Assembly (NCBI GenBank): GCA_963669155.1
Contig: OZ022576.1
Location: 11,232,738-11,296,737 of the forward strand
Reading direction: 5' to 3'
Length of the DNA stretch: 64,000 nt
Origin: Arbacia lixula
Lineage: Eukaryota; Echinodermata; Echinoidea; Arbacioida; Arbaciidae
Below are positions 61,600 through 64,000 of this stretch, piece by piece. A model generated the notes under the pieces. It did not search any database. It was not told the origin of the DNA and saw only the letters and a list, made by a program, of their open reading frames with translations. A program made the translations under genes and the position numbers. Positions within the stretch are counted from its first letter, which is position 1; each line of letters opens with the position of its first letter.

Positions 61600-62472
61600 T
61601 CATTTGAAACAAAAATGGTGTTTACAAAAAGTCTGGACTTTGTACACCTTCTTGCTTTCATAATAACACAGAGCACAGTTGCCCCTTTTTTCAGTCCAGA
61701 CTATGCTATAGCTATGACAATCAGCTGGAAAAAAGGGGTTTGTATGCTGATCGGTCTCCTTCTTTTTTGTTTTGGTTTGTTTTGTTTTTTTCACAGTGCT
61801 TGTTTCAGTTCCATTTGTTTGACCAAATTTTTCAATAAGATTTTGAACCAATTCTTCCCTGAACTCAAGTTGGCCATATTTCTTCTTGCGTTTCAGGCCG
61901 GGTATTCTTGGGTGATCTTTTCTCCATTCTTGAAATAAAATAAAACTGTTCACCACAGCTAAGTCAACTATATGATAAAACAAGGTCATCCACCATCTAT
62001 TTACTTTCTTTAGTATATTGAACTTGGCAATGAACTGATCAGAAAGATCTACTCCTCCCATATTTTTATTATACTCTGCTATAGCAATTGGCCGATCTAT
62101 CTCAACTTCGTCCCATTTTCCTTCCTTATTTTTAACTTTTCTTTTCACTTGATCAATCACATCAGCTCTGTGTATTGTAGACATGATTGTAACTATTTTC
62201 TTATCCTTCCATTGTCGGTACAATGTGCCGTTTACATCTCTGTACCATCTCCCATTGCCCCTCTGGGTTTTTTTGAAGCCCTTCAGGTCTTTCTTCAATT
62301 GCTTGGGGTATTCCTTCCTGTTTGGCGCTGCTGTGCCACAAGCAAAAGTTTTTTTCTGAAGAAGGAGTTGGAGCAACGTTGGACTTGTATAAAAATTGTC
62401 AATGTAGATATGGTATCCTTGGTTCAACAGAGTTTCACAGAGCTCCATGACAACATCATAGCCAATACCATG
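61600..62472 (-). pseudogene. piggyBac transposase (PGBD-like), C-terminal half
   Basis: The open frame runs from an in-frame TAA (62473-62475) to a stop at 61600. Counting from MELCETLLN (62448), the DDE core shows Asp17 in YHIYIDNFYTSP, then CGTAAPNRKEYPKQL, QWKDKKIVTIMST, and YNKNMGGVDLSDQ with Asp134 and Asp137. A C-terminal Cys/His-rich finger follows (CALCYYESKKVYK, CKHHFCF). The N-terminal half, including the first catalytic Asp, is missing because the upstream sequence switches at about 62475. The remaining 282+ codons have no stop or frameshift, so the truncation may be fairly recent or due to 5' rearrangement. Confidence 0.85.
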
Positions 62473-62836
62473 TTATTCAGCCTACTTGCATTCAAACTAA
62501 AACCGAACTATATTGAATAAAGCTAAAACCAAAACTCTCATGGCTTACAGCTAAAACTTAAACTCTTTGACTTAAAGCCAGAACTAGACTCCCCGACTTA
62601 AAACTAAAAGTCCACTCCCGTAAACTCGAGATTGCTGGTGAATTTATACCCTATCTCTATCATCGTGTGACCTTGGGTCAGCGTCAGTGAGTTGGAGGCA
62701 CGTGACCGAACTCCTTTGTCCGCACAACGCATGGCCTTGGAATTACATAATCAAGGACGGTCGATGGTGAGGTCTCATGGGCCGGGCTTGGGTTATGTAA
62801 ATGAAGGCCAGCGTATGCAAGGTCTAAAAATAACTA
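62473..62836. other. Short spacer with CTAAAACT-type repeats
   Basis: Contains loosely repeated (C/T)TAAA(A/G)C(T/C)AAAA(C/G)T motifs (about 62500-62610). No gene. Confidence 0.4.
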
Positions 62837-63944
62837 AGACCCTGTTTACGCTGAGCAATAGGCCGGCCCGAGGCCGGCCCAAATTTAGATGTAAACGCAC
62901 GAAAGTCCAAATGCGAGCCCAAATGCGGGTCCGATGCGGACTCGCATTTGGACCACCTCAGGAGGATGTCTCGGGCCGGCCCGAGGCCGGCCTAATTTTG
63001 GTGTAAACCCACGCTGACCCAAATGCGGTACCAAATGCGGGTCCGCTTTTCACAGCGATCGTTACGTCAGATGATGTGTGATGTGAGAGTGTTTTTCCTT
63101 ATCGAATTCGGAGCGTTTTTCATCAATCACTTTGCGAAATTTACAAATAGTGAAGATAATCATCAAAAAACTGGATAAACATCAATTTCTTCAAACCCTG
63201 CTATGGTTTCCCTAAGTCTATCTCCTCGCGGGAAAGAGATATAACGACCAAGCAATCCATCCTCGATGGCACTGCAAGTTTCATTTACAACAATGCAGAC
63301 CGTGGATCTTGCCACTCCAAATAGGTGGCCAATGGTTCGATAGTCGCAGTTGGTTGATAACCTCCACAGGGTAATGGCGACACGCTTCCTAAGCGAAACA
63401 CACAACCTGAAGTTTCTTTCTTTCCTATGACAGGCTCAAGTTCAGCACATAGGAAGTCAAATGTTGATTTGTTCACTCGAAAGTTCTCTCGAAAATCTTG
63501 GGGCGTAAACTCCTTGCTCACAACGCGATGCCAAAAATGTCCCGACCGGTATTTGCACCAAATCCCTCGATCCACGGTGCATGCCAGGGCGATTGCATAC
63601 ACCAACATCACTGCACTTCGTCGCCGACGCTCCTCTTCGTAGCGCTCCCTCCTACATCTTCTCATCCGGTGATACTCCTGCACTCTTCGCTTAAAACTTT
63701 CCTTATCCATCCTTCGATTCGCACAACTTAAATTTGCAAGAAAATGACAAAATGACTAGCGTAAAAATGAACTCGATCGACGAAGCTACGAAGAAAAATA
63801 ATTGCCGCGCAGTCAGCAGTGCAGTACAAATAACCCGCGTGCGCGCGCACCCCTCATTTAATCGTTGTTTACATGCAGAGCGCCACGACCGGCGAAACAT
63901 TTACATAAATAGGCCGGCCCGGGTAGGCAGTGTAAACGGGCTCT
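62837..63944. mobile_element. Harbinger-type DNA transposon, ~1.1 kb, with terminal inverted repeats
   Basis: The left end AGACCCTGTTTACGCTG and right end CAGTGTAAACGGGCTCT are inverted repeats with three mismatches in 17. Both are flanked by TA and both are followed inward by GGCCGGCCCG-rich sequence. The inner left end holds a second, inverted GGCCGGCC/GTAAAC block (about 62970-63015) and repeated AAATGCG(G/A)G motifs. A Harbinger-like transposase remnant lies inside on the minus strand. Confidence 0.65.
63163..63710 (-). pseudogene. HARBI1/Harbinger-like transposase N-terminal part with 2-bp frameshift
   Basis: Met at 63710. The first frame reads HRMRRCRRERYEEERRRRSA, then HRVVSKEFTPQDFRENFRVN and FLCAELEPVIGKKETSGC. 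Near 63400 a TGTGTG tract has two extra bases relative to the expected frame. The family continues in the other frame as VSLRKRVAITLWRLSTNCDY, RTIGHLFGVARSTVCIVVNE, and LRETIAGFEE. This is the helical N-terminal region of Harbinger transposases (family: KRVA..LWRLA...YR.I..LFGVS.STVC). The frame stops at 63163 before the DDE catalytic core. The copy is both frameshifted and truncated. Confidence 0.7.
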
Positions 63945-64000
63945 TATAGGACGGCAAACAACTTTGAGGCCGAACGGATTAACTCTAATAAACAACTTCG
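63945..64000. other. Right edge, nothing recognised
   Basis: Fifty-six bases after the Harbinger-like terminal repeat. No feature. Confidence 0.4.

Overview
This is a window of animal nuclear DNA. It is AT-rich and intron-rich, with GT-AG introns, many (CA)n, (GA)n, (CT)n and poly-G/C tracts and frequent ACATGTACATGT motifs. No species marker is present. The gene set (cathepsin L, IFT54/TRAF3IP1, GATAD1) and the RAG1-like sequences suggest a marine invertebrate deuterostome. An echinoderm such as a sea urchin or sea star is my best guess, and this is inference.

Left and middle part (1-41 kb): three host genes can be read exon by exon. (i) A cathepsin L-type cysteine protease on the minus strand has 6 coding exons (3889-10030, 336 aa) with all catalytic residues, an upstream 5'UTR exon and a TATA/initiator promoter near 10.9 kb. 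(ii) IFT54/TRAF3IP1 on the plus strand has 16 coding exons (15460-33013, 593 aa), including a 15-nt microexon and a possible 18-nt cassette microexon. It is a ciliary transport and microtubule-binding protein. (iii) GATAD1 on the plus strand has 4 exons (37854-40683, 252 aa) and is a chromatin-associated zinc-finger protein. Their introns and flanks hold a 593-bp Tc1-type MITE, a 231-bp foldback element, a smaller MITE and several strong hairpins. A short acidic ORF at 351-528 may be the last exon of a gene that starts outside the window.

Right part (41.8-64 kb): this is a transposon graveyard, almost entirely on the minus strand. It holds a three-exon Mutator-type transposase broken by a 226-bp tandem duplication; MULE-domain fragments; SAP/SWIM-type gene fragments in a tandem pair of about 1.1 kb; a HARBI1-like first exon; a THAP-domain gene with a DDE transposase exon carrying one in-frame stop; a 21-bp minisatellite open in several frames; a 5'-truncated piggyBac transposase; and a Harbinger-like element with terminal inverted repeats.

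The most interesting content is at 47.4-50.5 kb, with fused pieces at 43.1-43.4 and 46.4-46.65 kb. Here three tandem units of about 980 bp encode the part of a RAG1-like recombinase running from the nonamer-binding region side into the RNase H core, including the first catalytic Asp (DGADGMGD). A later RAG1-like segment is fused in frame behind a Mutator-type transposase. All copies are truncated before the second and third catalytic acids, and no RAG2-like Kelch protein is visible. They therefore look like decayed relics of a RAG-type transposon caught in nested insertions and duplications.
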